Below are positions 1 through 4,601 of a stretch of 6,180 bases of DNA, in pieces. Made by a program: the position numbers and the translations under genes. Where the stretch lies: positions 1-6,180 of the forward strand of contig DGZR01000075.1 of NCBI GenBank assembly GCA_002397155.1, read 5' to 3'. The stretch comes from Firmicutes bacterium UBA4975 (GTDB lineage: Bacteria > Bacillota > Proteinivoracia > UBA4975). A model generated the notes under the pieces. It worked only from the letters and a program-made list of their open reading frames with translations. It did no database searches and was not told the origin of the DNA. How positions within the stretch are numbered: position 1 is the stretch's first letter; each line of letters opens with the position of its first letter.

Positions 1-3
1 GCC

Positions 4-43
4 CGTCGTTGGATGGGGGGGGGGCGGAAACCACCCCCCGACG
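4..43. repeat. G10-tract hairpin downstream of folT
   Basis: A run of ten G (15-24) can pair with six C (34-39) around a GG/CC inner stem (26-27 with 31-32) and an AAA loop, and an outer CGTCG (4-8) matches CGACG (39-43). It lies just past the folT stop codon. On the minus strand no T tract follows, so it is not a standard intrinsic terminator for folT. On the plus strand it is followed by ATTTATGTTT and could end a gene to the left of the window. The structure is visible in the sequence; a terminator role is only a guess. Confidence 0.35.
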
Positions 44-55
44 ATTTATGTTTCC

Positions 56-715
56 CTAAAAATGCCGGGAGAGGACGGTTTGGCGGGGCAGGCCCCTCCA
101 GACCGGGGCCCGTTCCAGGGCCTCGATTACCACATAGGTGACCAGGGGGTAGCCGATGAAGTAGGCCACCTGCTGGGGTATGCGGGTGGTAAAGCGGGCC
201 AGCCACAGGGTCCAGGTAACCTGTCCGTCATAGAGCAGGTTGAGGGCGGCCGGCATCAAGAGTCCGCCGGTGATGAATTGGGTGAGGATGACCACCAGGA
301 AGCAGGTCACCAGGCGAGCGGGCAAGCCCGCCAGCCAGCGTCGCCCCTTTCCTTGGTTACCCGAGGGGGGGTATAAATTTCCCCACAGCCAGTCCACGGG
401 CCGGCGGAACAGGGGCAAAAAGAGGGTGGGGAGAATGCCGTAGAGCATCTGAATGACGGTAACCGGCGGGAAAAAACCGCCGCTGGCCGGGGGAGCGAGA
501 AGAAAACCGACGACGTCTTTTATCAGTCCGGTAATCCCCCCGTACACCGGTCCCAGCAACATCCCGGAAACGATGGTGGGGATTGGGCCGATGCCGATTC
601 GCATCAATGGCATGGAAATAGAAAAGCGCTGAAAGACAATGCCCAGGGCGGCAAAGAGTCCGGTGAGGATCATGGCGCGCAGGTTTTCTCCTGCAGGACG
701 GTTGGAATTATGCAC
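56..715 (-). CDS. folT: Folate-family ECF transporter S component (FolT-like)
   Basis: Substrate-binding membrane subunit of an energy-coupling-factor transporter, expected to bind folate in the cell membrane and to use an EcfA/EcfA'/EcfT module. That module is not in this window, which fits a group II ECF system with a shared energising module encoded elsewhere. The 219-residue protein is very hydrophobic, with about six membrane segments (roughly residues 14-32, 42-60, 62-78, 85-106, 133-153 and 178-200). The segment around residues 40-73 (IGIGPIPTIVSGMLLGP, then GGITGLIKDVVGFLL) is typical of folate-type S components. The GTG start at 713-715 is chosen because AGGGAGG (723-729) sits 7 nt upstream; an internal ATG at residue 15 has no such site. 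The THF riboswitch directly upstream independently supports folate as substrate. The central loop (about residues 108-130) is rather long and polar. The family call is firm; the exact folate species is inferred. Confidence 0.9.
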   Translation of the reverse strand: MHNSNRPAGENLRAMILTGLFAALGIVFQRFSISMPLMRIGIGPIPTIVSGMLLGPVYGGITGLIKDVVGFLLAPPASGGFFPPVTVIQMLYGILPTLFLPLFRRPVDWLWGNLYPPSGNQGKGRRWLAGLPARLVTCFLVVILTQFITGGLLMPAALNLLYDGQVTWTLWLARFTTRIPQQVAYFIGYPLVTYVVIEALERAPVWRGLPRQTVLSRHF

Positions 716-720
716 AAAAA

Positions 721-767
721 AACCTCCCTATATTTTGGGCAGGTTTAACGTCCAGCCCAAGGAGGCT
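721..767 (-). promoter_or_regulatory. SD-sequestering / terminator-like hairpin of the folT leader
   Basis: On the minus strand AGCCTCC (767-761) can pair with GGAGGTT (727-721), seven pairs including one G-U. The adjacent TTGGGC (760-755) pairs perfectly with GCCCAA (740-735), with a further GG/CC inside. A 7-nt bulge (728-734) lies on the 3' side. The 3' arm contains the GGAGG of the folT ribosome binding site, and the stem runs straight into T7 (722-716). The hairpin could therefore block ribosome binding, act as a weak terminator, or both. The pairing is read from the sequence; the mechanism is inferred. Confidence 0.6.
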
Positions 768-781
768 GACTCCTATTGGGC
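755..781 (-). promoter_or_regulatory. Alternative (anti-sequestering) hairpin of the folT leader
   Basis: Minus-strand GCCCAA (781-776), bulged TA (775-774), and GGAG (773-770) pair with CTCC (764-761) and TTGGGC (760-755) around a TCAGC loop: ten base pairs with one 2-nt bulge. It uses the same CTCC and TTGGGC bases as the hairpin that hides the ribosome binding site, so the two cannot form together. It directly abuts the 3' strand of riboswitch helix P1. It most likely represents the folT-ON conformation. Confidence 0.55.
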
Positions 782-875
782 GGCAGCGGACGCGATACTG
801 CACCGCAGGTTAATGCCTTTCGTCCGGGGGCTACATCCCATCCCCTGGCACTTGACGCGCAGTATCTACTCTACC
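782..875 (-). ncRNA. Tetrahydrofolate (THF) riboswitch aptamer
   Basis: The leader of folT carries the conserved THF-riboswitch blocks. The minus strand opens with GGTAGAGTAGAT (875-864), followed by GCGCGTCAAGTGCC, then GGGATG in the P3 loop. It closes with the 3' block CGGTG..., GCAGTATCGCGTCC, CTGCC. P1 pairs GGTAG (875-871) with CTGCC (786-782). P2 pairs GATACTGC (866-859) with GCAGTATC (801-794), eight perfect pairs. P3 pairs CCAGGGG (848-842) with CCCCCGG (830-824), one mismatch. About 94 nt is the normal size for this class. THF riboswitches usually lower expression of folate uptake or synthesis genes when reduced folates are plentiful, which fits the downstream transporter gene. Identification rests on recalled consensus, not on a covariance search. 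Confidence 0.92.
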
Positions 876-884
876 ATTACCGCC

Positions 885-913
885 AGTATACCACAAAAAC
901 TTCCTTTAATCTA
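885..913 (-). promoter_or_regulatory. SigA-type promoter of the folT leader
   Basis: On the minus strand TATACT (890-885) is a good -10 box, with TAGATT (913-908) as a weak -35 box at 17-nt spacing. The start of transcription would fall near 877-879, only a few bases before helix P1 of the riboswitch, as expected for a riboswitch leader. The -35 box overlaps the stop codon of the upstream signal peptidase gene, so folT can be made separately from the rimI-lep operon, though read-through cannot be excluded because no terminator lies between. Confidence 0.65.
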
Positions 914-1439
914 CCTTGTGGGGAGAAGGGAGGATGATGTAATCCGCCCGCCCCAGGACACAGGACATTTCAATTGGCCCGAAGCTGCGGCTGTCCATGC
1001 TGGCGCCCTGGTGCCGGTTGTCCCCCAGGACAAAGAGCCAGCCTTCTTCCAGGGTGATCGGTCCGTAGTCCTCGGTTATTTCGCAGTCAATGTATTCCTC
1101 GGCCAGGGGCTGGTCGTTCACGTAGACCTGGCCGTCCTGGATGTAAACCGTGTCTCCGGGCAGCGCGATAACCCGCTTCACCAGGGCAAACTTGCTGGAA
1201 AATATGTTTTTGCGCCGACCGGTGATTTCCTCTTTGTTAAAGATGATGACATCGCCCTGCTTGGGTTCCCAAAACCTGTAGGTAAAGTTGTTGACCACCA
1301 GGACCTGGCCGTTTTTTAGGGTGGGCTCCATGGACTGGCCGTCTACCACGTAAAAAGCAAAAGCGTAATTCCTGATCACCAAGGCCAAGATTACCGCCAA
1401 TACAAGGGTCTTTATCCAACTCCAGATTTCTTTGCCCAT
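906..1439 (-). CDS. lepB: Type I signal peptidase (second paralog)
   Basis: Membrane-bound serine protease that removes signal peptides from exported proteins on the outer face of the cell membrane. The 177-residue protein has a short N-terminal cytosolic part, one membrane anchor (about residues 9-30), the nucleophile motif GQSMEPT with Ser36, the general-base box LVKRVIALPGD with Lys88, and the GDNR box (139-142) followed by SMDSR and FGPI. This is the short Bacillus-type (SipS) layout with both catalytic residues present, so it should be active. ATG at 1437-1439 is preceded by GGAGG (1448-1452) at 8-nt spacing. It lies 15 nt behind a paralog and is surely co-transcribed with it. It differs from that copy by a longer, basic insert before the Lys box (about residues 69-83) and the sequence NRHQGASMDSR in place of the more usual form. 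The symbol is generic (lepB/sip). Confidence 0.95.
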   Translation of the reverse strand: MGKEIWSWIKTLVLAVILALVIRNYAFAFYVVDGQSMEPTLKNGQVLVVNNFTYRFWEPKQGDVIIFNKEEITGRRKNIFSSKFALVKRVIALPGDTVYIQDGQVYVNDQPLAEEYIDCEITEDYGPITLEEGWLFVLGDNRHQGASMDSRSFGPIEMSCVLGRADYIILPSPHKVD

Positions 1440-1454
1440 GCTAACTGCCTCCGA

Positions 1455-1979
1455 TCACTTAACCCGCTTGGGGATGGGGTAGATGATGAGAAAAGCCTTG
1501 CCCATAATCGAGTCCATGGGGATGGGGCCAAACTCCCGGCTATCCCAACTGCCCCGGGGGTTGCGGTTATCTCCCATGACAAAGACCTGGCCCTCCTCAA
1601 TCAGCAAAAGCTCCATATCGGTGTCAATAAGTACGTCGGTGTAGTCTTCCCGCAATTCTTCGCCGTTCAGGAGGACTTTTCCTGCACTGATCGCTATTGT
1701 ATCACCGGGTAAGGCGATTATGCGCTTGATCAAGACCCTCTTTTCCGTGGGACCAATGGCCGTCTTTTTTGCCTCAAAGACCGCCACATCCCCGTGTTTG
1801 AGGGAACCGATCCGATAGGCCAGCTTATTCACCGCCACCATCTGGCCGTCCTTGAGGGTGGGCAGCATCGAACTGCCGTCCACCACAAAAAAAGCCAGCA
1901 CGTATTGCCGCAGGATCAAGGCGAGAACTACCGCCACCAGCAGGGTCTTTACCCAACTCCACAGTTCTTTGCGGGCCAT
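1455..1979 (-). CDS. lepB: Type I signal peptidase (first paralog)
   Basis: Second type I signal peptidase of the pair, 174 residues. It has a membrane anchor at about residues 10-31, the nucleophile motif SSMLPT with Ser37, the base box LIKRIIALPGD with Lys85, the GDNR box at 136-139 and the SWDSREFGPI segment at 144-153. All catalytic boxes are intact. The start ATG (1977-1979) shares one base with the rimI stop codon, and GGGGAGG (1987-1993 region) sits about 7 nt upstream, so translation is probably coupled to rimI. The N-terminal residues (KELWSWVKTL here, KEIWSWIKTL in the neighbour) and all catalytic boxes resemble the adjacent copy closely, pointing to a tandem duplication followed by divergence. 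Several signal peptidases are common in Bacillota, usually with overlapping substrate ranges. Confidence 0.95.
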   Translation of the reverse strand: MARKELWSWVKTLLVAVVLALILRQYVLAFFVVDGSSMLPTLKDGQMVAVNKLAYRIGSLKHGDVAVFEAKKTAIGPTEKRVLIKRIIALPGDTIAISAGKVLLNGEELREDYTDVLIDTDMELLLIEEGQVFVMGDNRNPRGSWDSREFGPIPMDSIMGKAFLIIYPIPKRVK

Positions 1980-2434
1980 CAGCCCACCTCCCCAGAAGTC
2001 AAATCCTTCATCATAATGAGCCGGTCTTCGCCGGGCCCAAAGTAATCGGCAACGATTTCCCCCCGGCTAAACCCCAACTTTTCGTAAAGGGCTATCGCCC
2101 CCTCGTTGCTGGGGGCGACGGAGAGAAAGACCTCCCGGGCGCCCACTGCGGCCAAGCCCTCCAGGCCCGCTTTCATCAGAGCCCGGCCCAGCCCCTGTTT
2201 TCGGTACTGGGGCCGCACGGCCAGACTCAAGATCCAGCCCCGGCGGCTGCCTTGTTCCCGGGCCGCCGCCACATAGCCCTGGGGTTCCCTGCCCGCAATA
2301 GCAATATATGAAGAGTTCCCGAATAAAATTGGCATTTCCCGCAAAAAGTAGGGGCTGTACCCCGAAGAGAAGGCGTCGTTTTCAATTTGCATTAAAAAAG
2401 GAAAATCCCCGGGTTCCAAGGGGCGAAGGGCCAT
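1979..2434 (-). CDS. rimI: GNAT N-acetyltransferase, RimI-like
   Basis: GNAT-fold acetyltransferase of 151 residues that would move an acetyl group from acetyl-CoA to an amine; RimI itself acetylates the N-terminus of ribosomal protein S18. The sequence starts with the RimI-like RPLEPGDFPFLMQIE. It carries the acetyl-CoA pyrophosphate loop RKQGLG (residues 78-83) after strand ILSLAVRP, and the C-terminal signature N110...ALYEKLGF (115-122), followed by a DYF segment as in RimI. The ATG is supported by GGAGGTGA (2441-2448) 6-7 nt upstream. It is the first gene of the leftward operon and overlaps the first signal peptidase gene by 1 nt. In many bacteria rimI lies next to tsaB/tsaD; neither is in view here. 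Substrate specificity within GNAT proteins is hard to predict, so the S18 role is an inference. Confidence 0.82.
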   Translation of the reverse strand: MALRPLEPGDFPFLMQIENDAFSSGYSPYFLREMPILFGNSSYIAIAGREPQGYVAAAREQGSRRGWILSLAVRPQYRKQGLGRALMKAGLEGLAAVGAREVFLSVAPSNEGAIALYEKLGFSRGEIVADYFGPGEDRLIMMKDLTSGEVG

Positions 2435-2485
2435 AGCTTTTCACCTCCGGCAGCGCGGGTCCTGAGGAGGAGCCAAAAATCTCCC

Positions 2486-2515
2486 CTGGCAGAGAAACGG
2501 ACCCTCGGCTATAAT
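2486..2515 (+). promoter_or_regulatory. SigA-type promoter of the HAD phosphatase gene
   Basis: A perfect -10 box TATAAT (2510-2515) with CTGGCA (2486-2491, four of six consensus bases) as -35 box at 18-nt spacing. It sits in the 119-nt divergent gap between rimI and the HAD gene and would give a leader of about 20 nt. Confidence 0.6.
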
Positions 2516-2528
2516 AAGGTAATGGGAA

Positions 2529-2536
2529 GGGAGGAG
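2529..2536 (+). promoter_or_regulatory. Ribosome binding site pointing to an ATC start
   Basis: GGGAGGAG lies here, with its GGAGG core (2530-2534) exactly 7 nt before ATC at 2542 but 19 nt before the first conventional start codon (GTG 2554). The in-frame stretch from the stop TAA (2515-2517) to 2554 contains no ATG, GTG or TTG. This site therefore decides the start of the HAD gene in favour of ATC. Confidence 0.65.
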
Positions 2537-2541
2537 ATACT

Positions 2542-3411
2542 ATCTACAAACTAGTGGCAATCGACATTGACGGCACGCTGATCAACACCAGCATGCAGCT
2601 CACCGCTCCCACCCGCCAGGCGATCGCTGGGGCCAGGCTGAACGGGGTTAGGGTGACCCTGGCCACCGGCCGCAGCTACAACTCGGCGAAAAATTACGCC
2701 GACCGGCTGGGTCTGGACGCCCCCCTCATCTGCTCCAACGGCGCCATCATCCGCCACCGGGACGGAACCATCCTCTCGGAAGAGAGTCTGGACAGCCGGG
2801 CAGCCTACCCCTTGCTGGCGGAAATGGCGGCTGAAGGCCTCTATACCCTTGTTTACCACAAAGACGGCATTTTTACCAGCGGCAAGACCAACAGCCTGGT
2901 CTCCTGGCTGGGGGCCATCGGCCCCAAAAGGCCGAAACTCGGCCGCCTGGCATACAGCCTAAAAGAATTTCGCCTGTGCCGGGTGCGGAAACTATCGCCC
3001 CTGAAAAAGGGCGAGGACAGGTACATCGGCCACAAGATCTTCACCGCCGGCCCCCGGGATAAGCTGGACGGCTTCCAGCGCCAAGCCCTGGCCCTGGGGT
3101 TTTCGGTGGACTACTATCCGGAAACTGAAGACTGTATGTACCTGGAAGTGACCAATCCCGGCATCTCCAAGGGCTGGGCCCTGGCAAGGCTGGCGGGCCA
3201 CTACGGGCTGGACATGGCCCAAGTGGCGGCCATCGGGGACAACCTCAACGACCACACCATGATTCAGGCGGCAGGCCTGGGGATAGTGATGGGCAACGGC
3301 CACAGCCAGTTAAAAGACATCGCCGGAGAAGTCACCCTGACTAACGACGAAGACGGGGTGGCTGCCGCCATTCACCGCCTCATCCTCCAGTCCCCCGCCC
3401 AGGCCGGCTAG
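2542..3411 (+). CDS. Cof-type HAD-superfamily hydrolase (sugar-phosphate phosphatase family)
   Basis: Soluble Mg-dependent phosphatase of the Cof/YidA-like (HAD IIB, C2 cap) group, which acts on small phosphorylated metabolites; the exact substrate cannot be told. With the ATC start it has 289 residues and begins MYKLVAIDIDGTL, the usual N-terminus of the family. Motif I is DIDGT with nucleophile Asp8 and acid/base Asp10; motif II is LATGRS with Thr42; the C2 cap spans about residues 85-190; motif III is Lys210 in NPGISKGWAL; motif IV is GDNLND (232-237). All catalytic residues are present. The conventional GTG start at 2554 would remove the first four residues of strand 1 and lies too far from the ribosome binding site. 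Transcribed alone from the divergent promoter and closed by a terminator at 3423-3448. A sequencing error turning ATG into ATC is the alternative explanation for the start. Confidence 0.88.
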   Translation: MYKLVAIDIDGTLINTSMQLTAPTRQAIAGARLNGVRVTLATGRSYNSAKNYADRLGLDAPLICSNGAIIRHRDGTILSEESLDSRAAYPLLAEMAAEGLYTLVYHKDGIFTSGKTNSLVSWLGAIGPKRPKLGRLAYSLKEFRLCRVRKLSPLKKGEDRYIGHKIFTAGPRDKLDGFQRQALALGFSVDYYPETEDCMYLEVTNPGISKGWALARLAGHYGLDMAQVAAIGDNLNDHTMIQAAGLGIVMGNGHSQLKDIAGEVTLTNDEDGVAAAIHRLILQSPAQAG

Positions 3412-3422
3412 GGAATTTGCCG

Positions 3423-3448
3423 ACCAGGTTTAGTATGCCTGGTTTTTT
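3423..3448 (+). terminator. Intrinsic terminator after the HAD gene
   Basis: ACCAGG (3423-3428) and CCTGGT (3438-3443) form a six-pair stem with a 9-nt loop, followed by TTTTTT (3443-3448) and further T-rich sequence. It lies 12 nt after the HAD stop codon. The stem is short, so termination may be partial; no clear promoter follows before the DUF503 gene, which may depend on read-through. Confidence 0.7.
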
Positions 3449-3498
3449 CTTCTTATTACCTCTTCCCGGCCAAAAAGCCGAGAAAGACAGGTGAGTAC

Positions 3499-3774
3499 AT
3501 GGTCGTCGCCCTGATAACCCTGGAGCTCAGCCTCCCAGCCCGCACCCTCAAAGAAAAGCGCATGTTGGTCAAATCCCTCCTCAGCCGCCTCCGCCAGCGC
3601 CACAATCTTTCCGTCCACGAAGCGGGACACCAGGATTTTCCCGGCCGGTCCCGGCTGGCGGCGGCCTGGGTGGGCCCCGACCCGGACAGCGCCCAGCGAG
3701 TCTTAGAAAGCGTCCTCAACCTGGCCGAACAGGCGGGGGCCCAGGTCCTCAGTCAGGAGCTGGAGCTCTTCTGA
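3499..3774 (+). CDS. DUF503 family protein (YlxP-like)
   Basis: A 91-residue protein of the DUF503 family, whose Bacillus member YlxP is encoded within the nusA-infB operon; its function is unknown to me beyond that link. The family pattern is clear: N-terminal strand VVALITLEL, then the hallmark LKEKRMLVKSLLSRLRQRHNLSVHEAGHQD (residues 17-46 in part), and a C-terminal helix-strand part ending in a short acidic tail. Length equals that of the family. The ATG at 3499 is preceded by AGGTGA (3489-3494) at 4-nt spacing. Here it stands away from nusA/infB, between the HAD terminator and an unrecognised small ORF. No convincing promoter is seen in the 50 nt between terminator and start. Confidence 0.85.
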   Translation: MVVALITLELSLPARTLKEKRMLVKSLLSRLRQRHNLSVHEAGHQDFPGRSRLAAAWVGPDPDSAQRVLESVLNLAEQAGAQVLSQELELF

Positions 3775-3863
3775 TCCCCGGGGTTCCACTAGTTACCAGG
3801 CCGGAGGGGCAGGATTAACGCTATCTTTCTAGAACTAATCATCGGAACGAATATTTTTTGTAC

Positions 3864-3871
3864 GAGGAGGT
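3864..3871 (+). promoter_or_regulatory. Strong ribosome binding site before a TTG-start small ORF
   Basis: GAGGAGGT lies 6 nt upstream of TTG 3878, ideal for initiation. No comparable site occurs directly before the DUF1893 ATG at 4045. This makes it the only good entry site for ribosomes on this transcript. Confidence 0.7.
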
Positions 3872-3877
3872 CACAAC

Positions 3878-4048
3878 TTGCTTTTACTTCTTTTCGCCGA
3901 AGACGTCACCTGTGTCCAGGCCTTTATTTTCCCTAACATAACGATTGCCCAAGACCTGCCCCCGGCACCCAGCCCCCTTAGCCCCGGCAAGCCCCGGGGT
4001 CGCCCCCTTTTGTCCCGCTGTCCGGGCCGGACGGGGCCAATCCTATGA
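3878..4048 (+). CDS. Unrecognised 56-residue ORF coupled to the DUF1893 gene
   Basis: A TTG-start ORF of 56 codons behind the strong ribosome binding site at 3864-3871. Its stop TGA (4046-4048) overlaps the ATG of the DUF1893 gene (4045-4047) as ATGA, the classic arrangement for translational coupling. The product starts hydrophobic (MLLLLFAEDVT), has a short nonpolar middle (AFIFPNITIA), and ends in a Pro/Gly/Arg-rich tail of about 28 residues with two of its three cysteines (Cys12, Cys48) spaced far apart. I recognise no family. It could be a true small protein, a leader ORF whose translation delivers ribosomes to the next gene, or a chance ORF. Because the DUF1893 protein already starts at its family's usual N-terminus, this is not a lost N-terminal part of it by frameshift. 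Confidence 0.5.
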   Translation: MLLLLFAEDVTCVQAFIFPNITIAQDLPPAPSPLSPGKPRGRPLLSRCPGRTGPIL

Positions 4049-4491
4049 GCGGCGACTTAAAAATCGCCGCGGAGCTTCTGGAGGAGGAAGGGCAAACCCT
4101 GGTGGTAGTGAAAAACGGGCGCTTGCTCTTCAGCAGCCGTCTGGCGGGCATTCAGCCCCTGCTGGACGCCCTGGACAACAACGTCCTGCCGGGAAGCGCC
4201 GTGGCCGACAAAATCACCGGCCGGGCCGCCGCCATGGTGCTGGCCTTGGGCCAGGTCACCGCCCTCCACAGCCTGGTTATGAGCCAGGGGGCCGCCGAGG
4301 TCCTGGCCGACAACGGCATCCTCTACTGCGCCGCCCAAGTGGTACCCCAGATCAAGAACCGGGAGGGAACGGGGCCCTGCCCCTTTGAAGCGATTACCGA
4401 GTTCACCGTCATCCCGGAAAAAGGGGTAAACGCCGTGCGCAAACTGCTAAAAGATCTGCACAGCGCCGCTCCCGGAAAAAAAGTGCACTAA
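4045..4491 (+). CDS. DUF1893 family protein (TM1506-like)
   Basis: A 148-residue soluble protein of the DUF1893 family. The Thermotoga member TM1506 has a cytidine-deaminase-like fold as I recall, but no enzymatic role is established to my knowledge. Family marks seen are LVVVKNGRLLFSS near the N-terminus, GIQPLLDAL (35-43), the conserved helix VADKITGRAAAM (53-64), a run up to GAAEVLADNGI (82-92), then VVPQIKNR (99-106) and CPFE (112-115). The tail ends in KKVH. The usual deaminase zinc motif (HAE with PCxxC) is not seen, so catalytic deamination is unlikely or uses a different site. The ATG has no clear Shine-Dalgarno sequence and overlaps the stop of the preceding 56-codon ORF, which suggests coupled translation. 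Family call confident; function unknown. Confidence 0.85.
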   Translation: MSGDLKIAAELLEEEGQTLVVVKNGRLLFSSRLAGIQPLLDALDNNVLPGSAVADKITGRAAAMVLALGQVTALHSLVMSQGAAEVLADNGILYCAAQVVPQIKNREGTGPCPFEAITEFTVIPEKGVNAVRKLLKDLHSAAPGKKVH

Positions 4492-4577
4492 TACCCAGGG
4501 CCGCCTCCGGGCGGCCTATAATTCTGCCCGCAAAAGGACTTTCCCCCGCCGGCGTCGAATTTTCATGGTGCACTAAT
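4483..4577 (+). repeat. 10-bp direct repeat GTGCACTAAT flanking the DUF1893-kinase gap
   Basis: GTGCACTAAT occurs at 4483-4492, covering the last codons and stop of the DUF1893 gene, and again at 4568-4577, 24 nt before the kinase start. The two copies bracket 75 bp containing the GC-rich hairpin. The repeat is exact and directly visible; it may be the footprint of a small duplication or slippage, or chance. Confidence 0.5.
4498..4522 (+). terminator. GC-rich hairpin after the DUF1893 gene
   Basis: GGCCGCC (4499-4505) and GGCGGCC (4510-4516) form a perfect seven-pair stem with a TCCG tetraloop, 8 nt after the DUF1893 stop codon. It is followed by TATAATTCTG rather than a solid T run, so it is a weak or attenuating terminator, or an RNA 3'-end stabiliser. 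The TATAAT (4517-4522) has no matching -35 box at 17-18 nt, so I do not call a promoter from it. Confidence 0.5.
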
Positions 4578-4601
4578 CTAAAGTCCGGGAAAGGAGCAGC
4601 T

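Noticed and set aside
639..1319. 226-codon plus-strand ORF opposite the folT leader and second signal peptidase gene
   Set aside because: It reads antisense through an intact signal peptidase and the riboswitch, has no ribosome binding site and resembles no family; it is a shadow ORF of GC-rich DNA.
2511..2539. Minus-strand promoter for rimI using TATTAT opposite the TATAAT box
   Set aside because: The only -35 candidate at 17 nt is TATCTC, with two of six matches; the rimI promoter cannot be placed with confidence.
3468..3480. Second small hairpin CGGC-CAAAAA-GCCG after the HAD terminator
   Set aside because: Only four pairs and no T run follows; too weak to call.
3775..3840. Stretches resembling a cloning-vector polylinker (ACTAGT, TCTAGAACTA, CCCCGGGG)
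   Set aside because: The pieces are short, interrupted and in an order that does not follow a continuous polylinker; chance is the simpler reading, and the flanking genes look native.
3829..3857. Promoter for the small ORF/DUF1893 pair (CTAGAA with TATTTT)
   Set aside because: Both boxes match the consensus poorly; the AT-rich stretch before the ribosome binding site is suggestive but not enough.
3945..4388. 147-codon plus-strand ORF overlapping the small ORF and DUF1893
   Set aside because: The product is low-complexity Pro/Arg/Gly sequence in the wrong frame of a recognisable DUF1893 gene.
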